Part shown: positions 32,379 through 42,931 of the stretch, in pieces
Layout of the letters: each line of letters begins with the position of its first letter
Numbering within the stretch: the stretch's first letter is position 1
Origin: Isochrysis galbana
Lineage: Eukaryota; Haptophyta; Isochrysidales; Isochrysidaceae
Direction of reading: 5' to 3'
Length of the DNA stretch: 64,000 nucleotides
NCBI GenBank assembly: GCA_018136815.1
Contig: CM030936.1
Span: 5,493,774-5,557,773 of the forward strand
Position numbers and translations under genes: made by a program
Notes under the pieces: model-generated
What the model was told of the DNA's origin: nothing
Seen by the model: only the letters and a program-made list of their open reading frames with translations
Database searches by the model: none

Positions 32379-34516
32379 GGTAAAAAAAAACTTCTTAATA
32401 TTCTCGCCGCGCGCGCGATTCTACACCTTAGCTATGCAGCCACGTCCGCTACTCTCGCCCCCACTCCACTTGCCTTGCGGCCCGTCCCCTCGTGCGCTAC
32501 CTAGGGGCTAGGTGCTTGGGGTTTCCTACAGCAGACGGTGTGTCCCGATCCCCGATAGGATTTCCTCTACTTCCTCCTGCGCCATCGGGCTATCGGTTGT
32601 TAGCGTTGTCCTTTTGCATCAGGGGGATAAGTGGATGTATCACAGTGAGTCCGAGGGCTGAGGTCGGGTAGGTGGGCGGATCGCGGCGGGGGGCTGTGCG
32701 CCGTGCGCTATTAGGCGAGTCTATCCGTTATCCGTTATGCGGAGCGCTTGTGCTATCACTGTCTGTCGTATTCCATACGATGACAGGCTTTTACTTCTAA
32801 CCCGTGGGTTATTTTAAGCCTCAAGGTCTCGTCGATTGGTATACCGCCTCTTCTCTTACTTTCTCTCGATGTCATCAAATGTTCCATGACCGTCTTCTGT
32901 CTTCTCTCGTCCATCGGTCGTAGCTCCCCAGCGAGGTCTGCCCTCGTTGTTCCGACCCCTCTGTCGCATGTCTGCGCGTCGCTGAATTGCTCTGGTGCCG
33001 ATGCTTGGCCGTCCGTCCAGGTGTAGTTAGTTTTCGCCCCGTTTGGTTTAGTTTGTGCGGTTCTGTGCCCTCAGACTTTTTCTGTCCATGCGTTGTAGTC
33101 TCCCCGTTTGCTTTGATGTACCGAATGGGTTTCGCTTCAGAGTTCGTGAGGGCTCTCGCGTATCTACGGAAGTCTTCTCCGAGTTTTAGCTTCTCAAGGA
33201 CAAGCCGGTAGAATTCCCAGTTGACCCTGTCGAAGGCCTTCTCCCAATCGAGCGCTAGTAGCAGACCGGGTTCGCCCGTTTCGTCTAGGTATGCTTGCGT
33301 TAATTGTAGAAGGTGGGTGGCCTCCCCTATCAGCTATCAGGCGTTTCGGGACGAACCCGAGTTGGTCCTTCGAGATTATGTTTCCTATCACCGTTTTCAG
33401 TCTATTGGTGAGTATTTTAGCCAGGATCTTATAGTCACTCTGCAAGAGCGTGATGGGTCTGTAGTTTCTAGGGTCCCGTGTATCGCCTTTCTTGTACAAG
33501 AGTATTATGTCCCCTTCCCTCATGGATACGCTCAGGTATCCCTGGGCCAGGGCTAGATTTAAGACTCTCAGGAAGTCGTGTTGCACTAGGTCTATGAAGC
33601 TTTTATAGAATTCCGCCGGCAGCGCGTCGGGTCCCGCGCTCTTGCCACTGCCTATCTGCGCTATAGCGCTTTGGAGTTCCTCCATCGTGATTTTGCCTTC
33701 TATCGCTTTGCTATCGTGGACGTTCAACGGGTTCGCTTCCAGTGCCGCCTCCAGCTCGAGGTCTCTTACGTTGTCCCGTTCCTGGTAGAGCCATACGTAG
33801 TACTTCCGTAGTTCTCTGCGTATCTCCGCGTCTTCCGCGGTCGTGTGTCGTATGGCTTCGTCCGGGGCGTTCCAGCCCTTTGTGATGTATAGTTCTGGTA
33901 TCGCGCTGTTCGAGGTTCTAGATTGAAACTTTCGGAAGAATTCTTTCGTCATTCTTTCCTCGTGTTTGAGAGAGTCGAAGCTTTCTTTCGTCGTTGGTCT
34001 AGATGTTTTGCGGATTGCGTCGATCTTGTTGTTGAGTTCGCGCATCCTATCCAGTTTCCTGGCGTCGGGCTCTCCGTCGTTTAGCTCGATCCCGAGTAGG
34101 GCGAGCTCGTCGAGCGCTTTGGCTATTTTTTGGTGTTCCCTACCCTGCCTCGTTGCCCATAGAAGGTACGTTGCTACTGCCCTTTTGGCGCTGCCCCAGG
34201 CGTCGTCGACGTTTTCTTCCGGGGTCTCCAGGCCGATGTGACTTTTCCATAAATGTGTCACCACCCTTCTGGTGTCTTGCGCGGCGAATAGCTCGTTGTC
34301 CACGCGCACATCGTACGTGCGCCCTGCTTTGTATCCGACCACTTCGAATGTGCCTATGACCGGAAGGTGGTCTGAGGCGCCTCTCCCCGCAAAAAGTGCC
34401 GGGTGTGGGCCTATCGTTTGCCAATTGATGTTGGAGCATGTTATAGGAGTGTATATCCTATCTATGTTAAGGTTGGGTAGTAGGGAGGTCCACGAGCACA
34501 CAGCCTCAAGCCGCAC
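32379..34516 (-). mobile_element. Second LINE copy, 5' truncated and broken
   Basis: The minus-strand frame 34516-33194 runs from late endonuclease (IDRIYTP, GASDHLPVIGTF) to reverse transcriptase (GDIILLYKKGDTRDPRNYR, SDYKILAKILTNRLKTVIGN). Near 33330 a directly repeated CTATCAG shifts the frame before the ATHLLQL region. From about 33190 to 33010 RT-related sequence continues (LKLGEDFRRYARALTNSEAK). The sequence at 32768-33005 is a different repeat shared with 52.5-52.8 kb. The 3' end (32379-32560) matches the B-type tail: an A-run, CTTCTTAATATTCTCGCC, CCTTGCGGCCCGTCCCC. Confidence 0.78.
32768..33005 (+). repeat. Insert shared with 52545-52790 (inverted)
   Basis: It starts TCGTATTCCATACGATGACA and is about 85-90% the reverse complement of 52545-52785 (blocks GGTCTCGTCGATTG, CGCCTCTTCTCTTACTTTC, TCTGTCGCATGTCTGCGCG). 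In both places it adjoins a retroelement frame. It interrupts LINE 2. Confidence 0.65.
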
Positions 34517-34820
34517 ACGTAGCGGGGATTTTAAGAAGATTTTTTTTTACAGCTCCCGCCGCGAGCGATCCTCGAGGAATAAAAGACTGCGCCTCGAGTT
34601 ACCTGCCACAAGGGTTCTCGTAGGCGACTTGAGCCTCTCCCTCCTCATCTCCCTCCAGTCGCCAGCCGCCCCTCTCCGCCCGTTTGCTTACGCAAACGGG
34701 ACCCATTTCTTACGCACTCCATCGGGGGGGGTGCAAACCCCCCCCTCTCCCTCTCTCCGTTCTCCTCCACCTGTGTCCCTGCGGCGCGTCGCCATGCGGT
34801 GCGCCACGGCCTGCTCTCAG

Positions 34821-35262
34821 CAGTGATGGTGCATCAGCATTTTTTTACATCAGTATCAGCTCACCTCGAGCTGACAACTGATATCAGTTGTCAGTTGTCA
34901 GCAGCTTGGAGCGGGGAGAAAACAAAACACGTAGTCCCCTTTACTTTCTACATCCAAAAAAAGTAGGAAAAAAGTGATTGTTATTGGAGTCGGATGGGAG
35001 TCGAACCGACTCTCTGCACTGCACATCGACCCCTCACAATCGCCTGAGCCACTTGACGCCCAAATGTTCCCTCATGTAGGATGTTTTGTCGTATTTAGCT
35101 CTGCAGCAAATATTCGTGCCACGGATATCAGCTGATATTCTGCTCGCTCAGGGCCTTTGAGGTGATATCAGCTGATGAGGTCCATCAGCTTATATCAGCT
35201 ATGATAATATCAGTGTCAGCCTCGAAGTTGGTGTCAGCTGATGAACTGATGCACCATCACTG
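34821..35262. mobile_element. Non-autonomous hAT-type transposon (442 bp)
   Basis: The ends are perfect 17-bp terminal inverted repeats CAGTGATGGTGCATCAG (34821-34837 and, inverted, 35246-35262). They are flanked by the 8-bp direct repeat GCTCTCAG (34813-34820 and 35263-35270). The related SINE-like copy at 42110-42130 shows the unoccupied site with one GCTCTCAG. CAG-starting TIRs and 8-bp duplications are hAT features. Inside are many subterminal ATATCAGCTGAT-type words, as expected for transposase-binding sites, and no transposase frame. Confidence 0.92.
34986..35061 (-). other. tRNA-like sequence inside the hAT element
   Basis: On the minus strand, AAGTGGCTCAGG resembles an A box and GGTTCGACTCC matches the pol III B box, about 35 bases apart and within 76 nt. 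The T arm pairs 4 of 5 bases, but the acceptor halves (GGGCGTC and CGACTCC) do not pair and no anticodon arm is clear. It is probably a tRNA relic or a pol III promoter, not a functional tRNA. Confidence 0.35.
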
Positions 35263-35791
35263 GCTCTCAGAGGTCCTTTGGGGTCTCCAGAGGGCCAGCT
35301 AGGGCAGCTCAGGGGGCAGTGGAGGCTGGGTGGGGCTCAGCCCCTGGCCCCCCCTGCCTCTCCCACGCTTGCCTCTCTGGCCATGGGAGCCGCCCAGAGG
35401 CATCTGTCTGCCTGGCGACGTACCAGGGAAGGGGGGGGGGTCAGCTCGAGGGCAGGCCCAGTCAGGGCGTGGGAGTGCAAATCACGGCCCGCGCCCACTA
35501 TGAGTCTGGGCCGGTGTGATGATTGCCCAGCCCCTGCCCTAGGGCAGGGGCTAGGGTTGATTGTACGGGCCCACCCCGGGGGGTGTGGGGTGTCCGCGAT
35601 GGAGAGAGGGGAGTGCGAGGCCCCCATTGACCCCTACGTATAAAAGTAGGTTGAAGGGCTGGTGGCTGGTGGAGAAAGAGTGGAGGGGGATGGGGGTGGA
35701 GGGGGATGATTGGAGAGGTGGGACGCCGGGCGACCGGGCGACCGGGCGACGACGCGGCGAAGGTATAGATATGTGCTATTATAATACTAGA

Positions 35792-35962
35792 TTGTGGATA
35801 TTTCTTGAGATATTTGGGTGTGTGGGTTGGATATTTGTTGGATATATTTCATGGATATTTGGGCCAAAATTTGTGGATATCCTGGATCCTGGCCTACCCC
35901 TACCGTGGGGAGGGGAGGGGAGCGGGGCGCGCTCCATGACCCTATCGTTTTAACAATAGTTG
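35792..35962 (-). repeat. Hairpin head plus GGATAT-word array
   Basis: CTATCGTTTTAACAATAG (35942-35959), preceded by GGGGCGCGCTCCATGACC, is the palindromic head. Next to it (35796-35895) lies an array in which GGATAT recurs five times and GAGATAT once, roughly every 12-25 bases. The array aligns with 53679-53785. Confidence 0.55.
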
Positions 35963-36419
35963 GCGGTTGAGCCGTTACAACCGGTGAACGGATCGTGCAA
36001 GGGTAGAGACCCCTAAGAGACAAGTAACGACAAGACAGCTTTCGCCACTCACTGACCCGCACCTCCCCCACTTTGAAAATCGGACCGTGAAACTCAGATT
36101 TTCGGACCCCAATTTTCTCTCGGGGGTCGTATGCGTAGGCCCTAAGACGTTAGGTGTGAGAAGGTGAAGAGAGAGCTTTGGGCGGTGCGGCGCGCGCGCG
36201 GCGGAGGGAAGAGAGAGGGGCTATCGGCGTCCCCCCGCGGGGGGAGGGGGGCTGGGTACGGGTGCGGCGGTGCGGCGGTCTCCCCCCCTTGGTAGTAGAA
36301 GGTAGACTATTCTCTCTTCTTATCTCCGGTCTTGCGTGCCCGCTCGCTGCTCCGTCGCCATTCACTAGCGCAAACTCCAGCCCGCTGGCGATGCAGCTCT
36401 CTCAAATTGAAATTTGGGC

Positions 36420-36510
36420 CCCTGCACATCTCCACTCCCCGTCCCCCCCCCCCCCCGACCCCCCCCCCCCGTCCCCCCCCCCCCCCCCGTCCCCCCCCGC
36501 AAAGACTGCG
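36420..36510. repeat. Long C-tracts upstream of the cysteine-repeat gene
   Basis: Several runs of 8-12 C separated by G or GA lie about 490-560 bases upstream of the ATG at 36984. The minus strand has matching G-runs with quadruplex potential. The open frame that crosses them is not considered coding. Confidence 0.8.
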
Positions 36511-36983
36511 AGAGACGTGGGACTAGAAGAATCCTTCTCGGCGAAGCAATCGGCGAGCCGAGGCGACTGCTCGGAGAGCCCCCTCGCCGCGCGTTTCAAG
36601 TCGCGCGCGGGCGGGGGGGGCGGGAAGGGGGCGCGGCAGCAGAGGGCGGGGTGATCGGCTTTTGGAGGCGAGACTGTTCGGCTCCTTACGGCGTTCAGCG
36701 AGAGCCCACACCCACGCGGGTGGGAAGCGGCGGGCGGGCGGCCCGCCTGCGTCCAAGTGCACGTCGGCCGCCGCGCACTTGGCGCTCGCCTAAGGTGCGA
36801 GCCGGGCGTGTTGGCACGGCGTTTAAAGGAATCAGCAGGTGCTCTCTTTGTATCTTCCGCGCTCGCCCGCCCCCGCGTGGCGTGCGGCGACCCCCCCCGC
36901 CGCGCGCGCCCCTCGCCACCCACCCAATCCGCCTACATACAAACCGGTGGTGCTCGCCCTTGCCGGCCCCGCGGGCAATCCTG

Positions 36984-39900
36984 ATGGCGATGCTCCTCGC
37001 CGGCCCCACTCTCGCACTCGGCGTGCTGCCCACTGGCGCGGTGGCTGTGCGCCGGCTGAGCGAGTGCCCCACGGTTGCCATCACCGATGGGCGCGATCGG
37101 CTCCAGGGCTCCATCATCAACGATTGGTGCTTTGGCCAAGCGTCCACACCCAATTCTAACACGCCCATTGCACAGGATGAACAAGCTTGCAATACAAAGT
37201 ATGTGGACCCCATCGACGCTGTGTCGCCGGGATATGTCCCCGACTGTTCTGGCGGATGTGCTGCGTGCTCGTACACCGCAGTGAATGGTACCTGGAATTG
37301 CCGGGCTGGCGAAACGGTGTACAAGTGCTCAGACCCGCCAGCGCCACCCGTCCCCATGGTATCCCCATCGCCTCTTCCCCCAATGACGCCGCCGGGCGTG
37401 TGTCCTGGCCTTGACTACTCCGAGACGCTTACACGCAAGCTTGGATCCCTCTACGATGACTGGTGCTTCAGCGCCATTGACAACCCCTTTGCATCGGCGG
37501 CAGTCCCTGAAGATGAGGTCAAGTGCGCCAGCGTCTATGTTGACCCCGTGGACGCTGTGCCAGAAGCCGAGCGGGCTGCGTACGAGGCTGCGGGCGATTG
37601 CACATACGGTTGCCAGAAGTGCGAGTACACAACCAACGCAAACAGCCAGTACGTGTGCAAGGCGGCCGGCGAGCCGGTCTACGGGTGCCCCTCCCCGCCA
37701 CCGACGCCGCCGTCGCCCGCTCCATCTGTGCCCACGAGCCAGCCTCCGTCACCGCCTGCGCCGACGCCGTCTCCGATGACGATGTCGCCACCGACGCCGC
37801 CAACCCCAGTGACGTCGCCATCGACTCCTGTCACGACACCTTCGCCGGCCGCTTGCCCTGGCCTTGACTACTCCGAGACGCTCACCCGCAAGCTTGGATC
37901 CCTCTACGATGACTGGTGCTTCAGCGCCATTGACAACCCCTTTGCATCGGCGGCAGTCCCTGAAGATGAGGTCAAGTGCGCCAGCGTCTATGTTGACCCC
38001 GTGGACGCTGTGCCAGAAGCCGAGCGGGCTGCGTACGAGGCTGCGGGCGATTGCACATACGGTTGCCAGAAGTGCGAGTACACAACCAACGCAAACAGCC
38101 AGTACGTGTGCAAGGCGGCCGGCGAGCCGGTCTACGGGTGCCCCTCCCCGCCACCGACGCCGCCGTCGCCCGCTCCATCTGTGCCCACGAGCCAGCCTCC
38201 GTCGCCGCCTGCGCCGACGCCGTCTCCGATGACGATGTCGCCACCGACGCCGCCAACCCCAGTGACGTCGCCATCGACTCCTGTCACGACACCTTCGCCG
38301 GCCGCTTGCCCTGGCCTTGACTACTCCGAGACGCTCACCCGCAAGCTCGGATCTCTCTACGATGACTGGTGCTTCAGCGCCATTGACAACCCCTTTGCAT
38401 CGGCGGCAGTCCCTGAAGATGAGGTCAAGTGCGCCAGCGTCTATGTTGACCCCGTGGACGATGTGCCAGAAGCCGAGCGGGCTGCGTACGAGGCTGCTGG
38501 CGATTGCACATACGGTTGCCAGAAGTGCGAGTACACAACCAACGCAAACAGCCAGTACGTGTGCAAGGCGGCCGGCGAGCCGGTCTACGGGTGCCCCTCC
38601 CCGCCACCGACGCCGCCGTCGCCCACTCCATCTGTGCCCACGAGCCAGCCTCCGTCGCCGCCTGCGCCGACACCGTCTCCGATGACCATGTCGCCGCCGG
38701 CAACGGCGCCACCGTCCTCGGGGGCCGCTTGCCCTGGCCTTGACTACTCTGAGACGCTCACCCGCAAGCTCGGATCTCTCTACGATGACTGGTGCTTCAG
38801 CGCCATTGACAACCCCTTTGCATCGGCGGCAGTCCCTGAAGATGAGGTCAAGTGCGCCAGCGTCTATGTTGACCCCGTGGACGCTGTGCCAGAAGCCGAG
38901 CGGGCTGCGTACGAGGCTGCTGGCGATTGCACATACGGTTGCCAGAAGTGCGAGTACACAACCAACGCAAACAGCCAGTATGTGTGCAGGGCGGCCGGCG
39001 AGCCGGTCTACGGGTGCCCGTCCCCGCCGCCTGTTTCGACACCTTCGCCGACCTCTTGCCCTGGCCTCGACTTTTCTGAGACGCTTACTCGCAAGCTCGG
39101 CTCTCTCTATGATGACTGGTGCTACAGCGCCATTGACAACCCCCTTGCATCGGCGGCAGTCCCTGAAGACGAGGTCAAGTGCGCCAGCGTCTATGTTGAC
39201 CCCGTGGACGATGTGCCAGAAGCCGAGCGGGCTGCGTACGAGGCTGCGGGCGATTGCACATACGGTTGCCAGAAGTGCGAGTACACAACCAACGCAAACA
39301 GCCAGTATGTGTGCAAGGCGGCTGGCGAGCCGGTCTACGGGTGCCCTTCCCCGCCAGCAACCCCGCCACCATCGCCGCCAACTCCCCCACCGTTGCCTGG
39401 TGTCTCACTTTCACCGCCACCAACCATCCCACCGTCTCCACCGGCGACTCCTAGTCTGCCGCCTACTCCGCCCTCGCCTCCGCTGTCCCCTTCCCCTGCT
39501 CCAATTCCTCCCTCACCGATGCTACCCCCATCGCCAGCGCCGACTCCGCCTTCGCCCTCCGAGCCGCCCTCGCCATCGCCGACTCCGCCTTCGCCCTCCG
39601 AGCCGCCATCGCCATCGCCGACTCCGCCATCGCCCTCCGAGCCGCCATCGCCCGCGCCGACTCCGCCTCCGCCCTCCGAGCCGCCATCGCCCGCGCCGAC
39701 TCCGCCTCCGCCCCCCGAGCCGCCATCGCCCGCGCCGACTCCGCCATCGCCCTCCGAGCCGCCATCGCCTGCGCCTCCGCCGCCATCACCCTCCGAGCCG
39801 CCATCGCCTGCGCCTCCGCCGCCATCACCCTCCGAGCCGCCCTCGCCAGCTCCGAGTTCGCCATCGCCTTCCATGCCGCCATCTCCAGCTCCCAATTCTC

Positions 39901-40370
39901 CTTCACCATCCGAGCCGCCGTCACCCTCGCCCTCGCCTCCGGCGCCTACGTCTCCCCCCTCGCCAATGCTTCCTCCCGGAGCGACCTCCCCTCCGACTGC
40001 ATCGCCATCTCCTCCGCCCACGGCCGTCTCTCCGCCTCCCCTGGTCGCCATCTCGCCTTCGCCGCCCCCTGCCGGTGGGGCCATCGGTACATCACCACCA
40101 GCCCCTCCGCCGAGTGAAGAGCGCAACAACAACCTTTTGCTCCTCCTCATCCTCCTCATCCTCCTCATCCCCGCTTTGTATTTGGTGCTTGTGTGGTGCG
40201 CCTATGGCCCTAAGGCAGGCCTCTACCTGCAGTGGTTCTGGCATCACACGAATCAATCGATCATCATCTTGTACATGCATGAAGACCAGAAAAAACTCCT
40301 GAAGGATAAAATTTGGCCCAATAAGGCGGAAGGACAAAACCTTACCTCAAGTAACGAGGACAAGATCTGA
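36984..40370 (+). CDS. Secreted/one-pass membrane protein with tandem eight-cysteine domains
   Basis: The frame has 1128 codons from an ATG before a signal peptide ([21 protein letters not shown]). It contains one divergent domain (residues about 32-110) and five near-identical domains starting [20 protein letters not shown] (nt 37401, 37854, 38307, 38730) or CPGLDFSE (39057). Each is about 98 aa with eight cysteines ([25 protein letters not shown]) and the invariant [11 protein letters not shown]. Pro/Ser/Thr-rich linkers separate them. After the last domain come about 260 residues of [12 protein letters not shown]-type repeats, then a membrane helix (about 1051-1074, [20 protein letters not shown]) and a 54-residue cytoplasmic tail with many lysines. 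I do not recognise the domain. The layout suggests a cell-surface or scale/wall glycoprotein (inference). Linker and domain DNA repeats of 453 bp indicate recent unequal exchange. Confidence 0.85.
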   Translation: MAMLLAGPTLALGVLPTGAVAVRRLSECPTVAITDGRDRLQGSIINDWCFGQASTPNSNTPIAQDEQACNTKYVDPIDAVSPGYVPDCSGGCAACSYTAVNGTWNCRAGETVYKCSDPPAPPVPMVSPSPLPPMTPPGVCPGLDYSETLTRKLGSLYDDWCFSAIDNPFASAAVPEDEVKCASVYVDPVDAVPEAERAAYEAAGDCTYGCQKCEYTTNANSQYVCKAAGEPVYGCPSPPPTPPSPAPSVPTSQPPSPPAPTPSPMTMSPPTPPTPVTSPSTPVTTPSPAACPGLDYSETLTRKLGSLYDDWCFSAIDNPFASAAVPEDEVKCASVYVDPVDAVPEAERAAYEAAGDCTYGCQKCEYTTNANSQYVCKAAGEPVYGCPSPPPTPPSPAPSVPTSQPPSPPAPTPSPMTMSPPTPPTPVTSPSTPVTTPSPAACPGLDYSETLTRKLGSLYDDWCFSAIDNPFASAAVPEDEVKCASVYVDPVDDVPEAERAAYEAAGDCTYGCQKCEYTTNANSQYVCKAAGEPVYGCPSPPPTPPSPTPSVPTSQPPSPPAPTPSPMTMSPPATAPPSSGAACPGLDYSETLTRKLGSLYDDWCFSAIDNPFASAAVPEDEVKCASVYVDPVDAVPEAERAAYEAAGDCTYGCQKCEYTTNANSQYVCRAAGEPVYGCPSPPPVSTPSPTSCPGLDFSETLTRKLGSLYDDWCYSAIDNPLASAAVPEDEVKCASVYVDPVDDVPEAERAAYEAAGDCTYGCQKCEYTTNANSQYVCKAAGEPVYGCPSPPATPPPSPPTPPPLPGVSLSPPPTIPPSPPATPSLPPTPPSPPLSPSPAPIPPSPMLPPSPAPTPPSPSEPPSPSPTPPSPSEPPSPSPTPPSPSEPPSPAPTPPPPSEPPSPAPTPPPPPEPPSPAPTPPSPSEPPSPAPPPPSPSEPPSPAPPPPSPSEPPSPAPSSPSPSMPPSPAPNSPSPSEPPSPSPSPPAPTSPPSPMLPPGATSPPTASPSPPPTAVSPPPLVAISPSPPPAGGAIGTSPPAPPPSEERNNNLLLLLILLILLIPALYLVLVWCAYGPKAGLYLQWFWHHTNQSIIILYMHEDQKKLLKDKIWPNKAEGQNLTSSNEDKI

Positions 40371-40852
40371 GGCATGTCTCGTAAACACGGAATCGTCCTT
40401 CCACCTGGTCGAGTGCCATGCTTGCATCATTCACGGTCATGATGCAGGTGAACCTTCCTCTCGTTCAATGGCGCACGTCACGAGCGAGCACTTGTGCATT
40501 GTGTGCACTATCCAGTGTGGAGGAACGGGTGCCTTTAGCGAAACGCCACCCGTCAAACCCTGACAACACGCGCGATTTCTCTGAACGCAATCTTGTGCCT
40601 CTTTTATGAGGCGGAGACACCCCGGGTGGCCCCTTAAGATGAAAGCGCTAGCCTCCGTTTGTGCTACGTTGGTCGTCGTGTCTTTCCTGTATTGTGCGTG
40701 CGAGTTGTTCGCTCGGTTTTCTTGACAAAAATAATTTATGTTAATATCCTAGCTAACCCCACTAGCTAATTGGACACAACTTTTCAGTCCCGGAATCCCG
40801 CCATGCCTGACGAGCCAAGTGTCCTAGTGGGGCACTGCCCCCTCCCCTCAAT
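40371..40852. other. 3' flank of the cysteine-repeat gene
   Basis: No gene is seen. The interval contains AT-rich sequence at 40725-40780 and ends at the A-run (40851-40856) of the next repeat. Confidence 0.4.
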
Positions 40853-41030
40853 AAAAAACACATCTGAAGATTCTCGGCTACACACCTACTAAACTAGGGT
40901 ACTTCCCTACCTCCACTGACATCGCCCTTCTCTTCCCTTTCCTCCACCTCCTCCGGACTCCTCCCCTTCCCCCCGTCATTCCTTTGTCATTGGTATCCGG
41001 GGTTCGGCCCAGGTGCGCTACCATGGGCAG
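40853..41030 (-). repeat. A-type tailed repeat
   Basis: It starts ACACATCTGAAGATTCTCGG after an A-run, then CTACACACCTACTA, ACATCGCCCTTCTCTTCCC and CCGGGGTTCGGCCCAGGTGC. It matches the copy at 1653-1835 block for block. Confidence 0.6.
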
Positions 41031-41548
41031 GCGGCTTGCGGCTTGCCTTCATTTGGTCTCCTTTCCCTCCGGTTTCTTCCCCTCCCGCGGGGAGTCTCAA
41101 CCTACCATGAGCCCCCCCGCGAGCACCCCGAAGGAGAGGCCGAACAGCACCACGTACGCGACTTGGCTCGGCGGCATGAGGGCGCGTCCCGAGAGGGCCT
41201 GGTAGACTCCCACGCCGAGCACGGCAGACCTGCTGATGTGGTGTTACTGTGGGGCGGCTCAGGTGGTCTGTGGCTCAGTGGTGGAATGGGGGGTCAGTAC
41301 GATCAGGGGCCAGTGCAGGCGAATGCGTGCGGCGCGCGGTGCGCGCTCGGCGAGGGTCTGTGCCAGAGTGATGTCAGCTCAGCCCCTGCCAGCAGGCAGG
41401 GGCTGAGGTTGAGTGTGCAGGCCCACCCAGGGGGTGTCTGCGATGGAGGAAGGGGGGCACGGGGCCCCCATGACCCTATCACAGTTTTACTGATAGTTGT
41501 AATTAGAGGTCCAAAGCCGCGCGCGAGGCGAGAATTGTAAAAAAAAAA
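41025..41548 (-). mobile_element. Hairpin-headed element with a cytochrome b561 gene piece
   Basis: The segment 41033-41225 is the reverse complement of the b561-like coding end and its tail at 6335-6568. A body resembling the 34.5-35.6 kb element follows (CAGCCCCTGCC, GCCCACCC.GGGGGTGT), then the palindrome CTATCACAGTTTTACTGATAG (41476-41496). Immediately beyond lies CCAAAGCCGCGCGCGAGGCG and AGAATTGT plus A10 (41518-41547), the tail of a plus-strand copy. Confidence 0.55.
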
Positions 41549-41989
41549 CAAACACATTCTTGAGCGCGTTAGTACCTCTACTCTCACTAGACTTGCACTA
41601 ACACGCCAAGCCACGACACACATGACCGCACCAAGTCCCAAGGCACAAACAAAACTTAGTAAGCACCTGATTATACCTCCCCCCTCGCAAGCCCCCGGCT
41701 CCCGTACGAGCTCCCCACAAGCTCATTCGGGTGAAAACCCAGTTAGTCTCGCCAATGTAACCTATACATTGAAGATTTACCAGGAAAAAGCACCGGGGGG
41801 GGGGGAGCGAGCTTTTGCCGTCGTCCCGTTGAGAGTGAGAGGCCCTTGGGGCAGGCGAGCCTGCCCGAGCGTTTCTCCGCAGAATAAGCGACGGCGCCCG
41901 GGGAACCATACAATGTGATGGCATCCCTGGCCAAACTTGCGCCGCTCCCTCCGTTCTTCCGCCTGTCGCCAGCCTCTCACTCCGCCCGT

Positions 41990-42511
41990 TTGCTAATGTA
42001 AACGGGTCGCGGTTATCGGTGAATCCCCGGTCCGGGGACAGACGATTTCCGCTCTCCCTTCTTCCACTCTCTCTTCGCCCTCTCCTGCGGCGCGTGCCCA
42101 TGGCGCGCGCCACGACCTGCTCTCAGGGGTCCTGAGGGGGCTCCCAGAGGGCCAGCCAGGCAGCTCAGGGGGCAGTGGAGGCTAGGGCTCAGCCCCTGGC
42201 CCCTCCTGCCTCTCCCTCGCGTGCCTCGCCGGTCCTGTGTGCCCCCCTGCAGGCCTCTGTCTGCCTGGTGACCAGGAGAGGGGGGGGAAGAGTGAGTACG
42301 AGTGCTGGCCCGAGTGGGCCTGGGAGTGCGAGTCTCGACCCGCGCCCACTGGGGGTCTGGGTCAGAGTGTTGAGTGCTCAGCCCATGCCAAGAGGCAGGG
42401 CGTGAGAGTGACTGACGGGCCCCCCCGGAGGGAAGTTAGTGCCCGGTGTAGGGGGGCGCAGAGCGCCCCCATTGCCCCCTATTTTAAAAATAACGAGGCG
42501 AGAACTGTAAA
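41990..42511 (-). mobile_element. SINE-like element with the empty hAT target site
   Basis: The body parallels 34680-35640: GCCCGTTTGCTAATGTAAACGGG, GCGGCGCGTG.CCATGGCGCG, CCTGCTCTCAGGGGTCC (no hAT insertion here), CTGTCTGCCTGGTGACCAGG and GCCCCCATTGCCCCCTA. It ends at a short A/T palindrome (42480-42491), followed by GAGGCGAGAACTGTAAAAG, a B-type plus-strand tail. Confidence 0.55.
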
Positions 42512-42931
42512 AGTTTGCACGTTGCCTCTCGGCATTTTTGCCTTTGGTTAATAGAAACGTCGGACTTGTACATGTACGCGCAAACCTCACTTCCAGCACC
42601 GCAGAACAAGCTAAAGGATACCAACGTACGTGCCGCAACGCTCGTGCGCACTCGAACGTGCAGCAGTACCCCCTTGATATCAGCTGGTTGTCTCGCCTCG
42701 CTGCGCCACGTGGGACTGTGAAGGTCTCTCCGGCTGTTGAATAATTGTAGTAGACGTTGTTCTGCGCGCTTTTTCAACCTCACGAGCGACGCCTGCGCCC
42801 CTAAGGATTCAAGTTTCGCGCCTTTTATGACACAAGGGTATTGAAAAGAAGAATGTAACAAATGCTTCGCCAGGGCAGTTTTGCTCCCAAGGATTTCCGG
42901 CTTGTCCTGGCCACTGTTTGAGTCCTAAGGG

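Larger units (their letters stand above)
34536..35655 (-). mobile_element. Hairpin-headed SINE-like element with oligo-A tail, carrying a hAT insertion
   Basis: On the minus strand the head is the palindrome CCTACGTATAAAAGTAGG (35634-35651), then GGGGGCCTCGCACTCCCC. The body shares with 41990-42480 and 60130-60530 the blocks CTGTCTGCCTGGCGAC, CAGCCCCTGGCCCC and GGGGGCAGTGGAGGCTGGG. The tail is GCGGCGGGAGCTGTAAAAAAAAA (34545-34566). Removing the 442-bp insertion leaves about 680 bp. No target duplication was identified. Confidence 0.6.

Noticed and set aside
36414-36983. N-terminal extension of the cysteine-repeat protein by 190 residues
   Set aside because: It translates poly-C and GC-rich upstream sequence, and a signal peptide begins at the ATG at 36984.
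39335-40168. 277-aa Gly/Glu-rich minus-strand frame
   Set aside because: It is the antisense of the PPSP stalk codons and has no independent features.
38740-40302. 520-aa Arg/His/Pro-rich open frame
   Set aside because: It is the shifted frame of the cysteine-repeat gene; the repeats keep alternative frames open.
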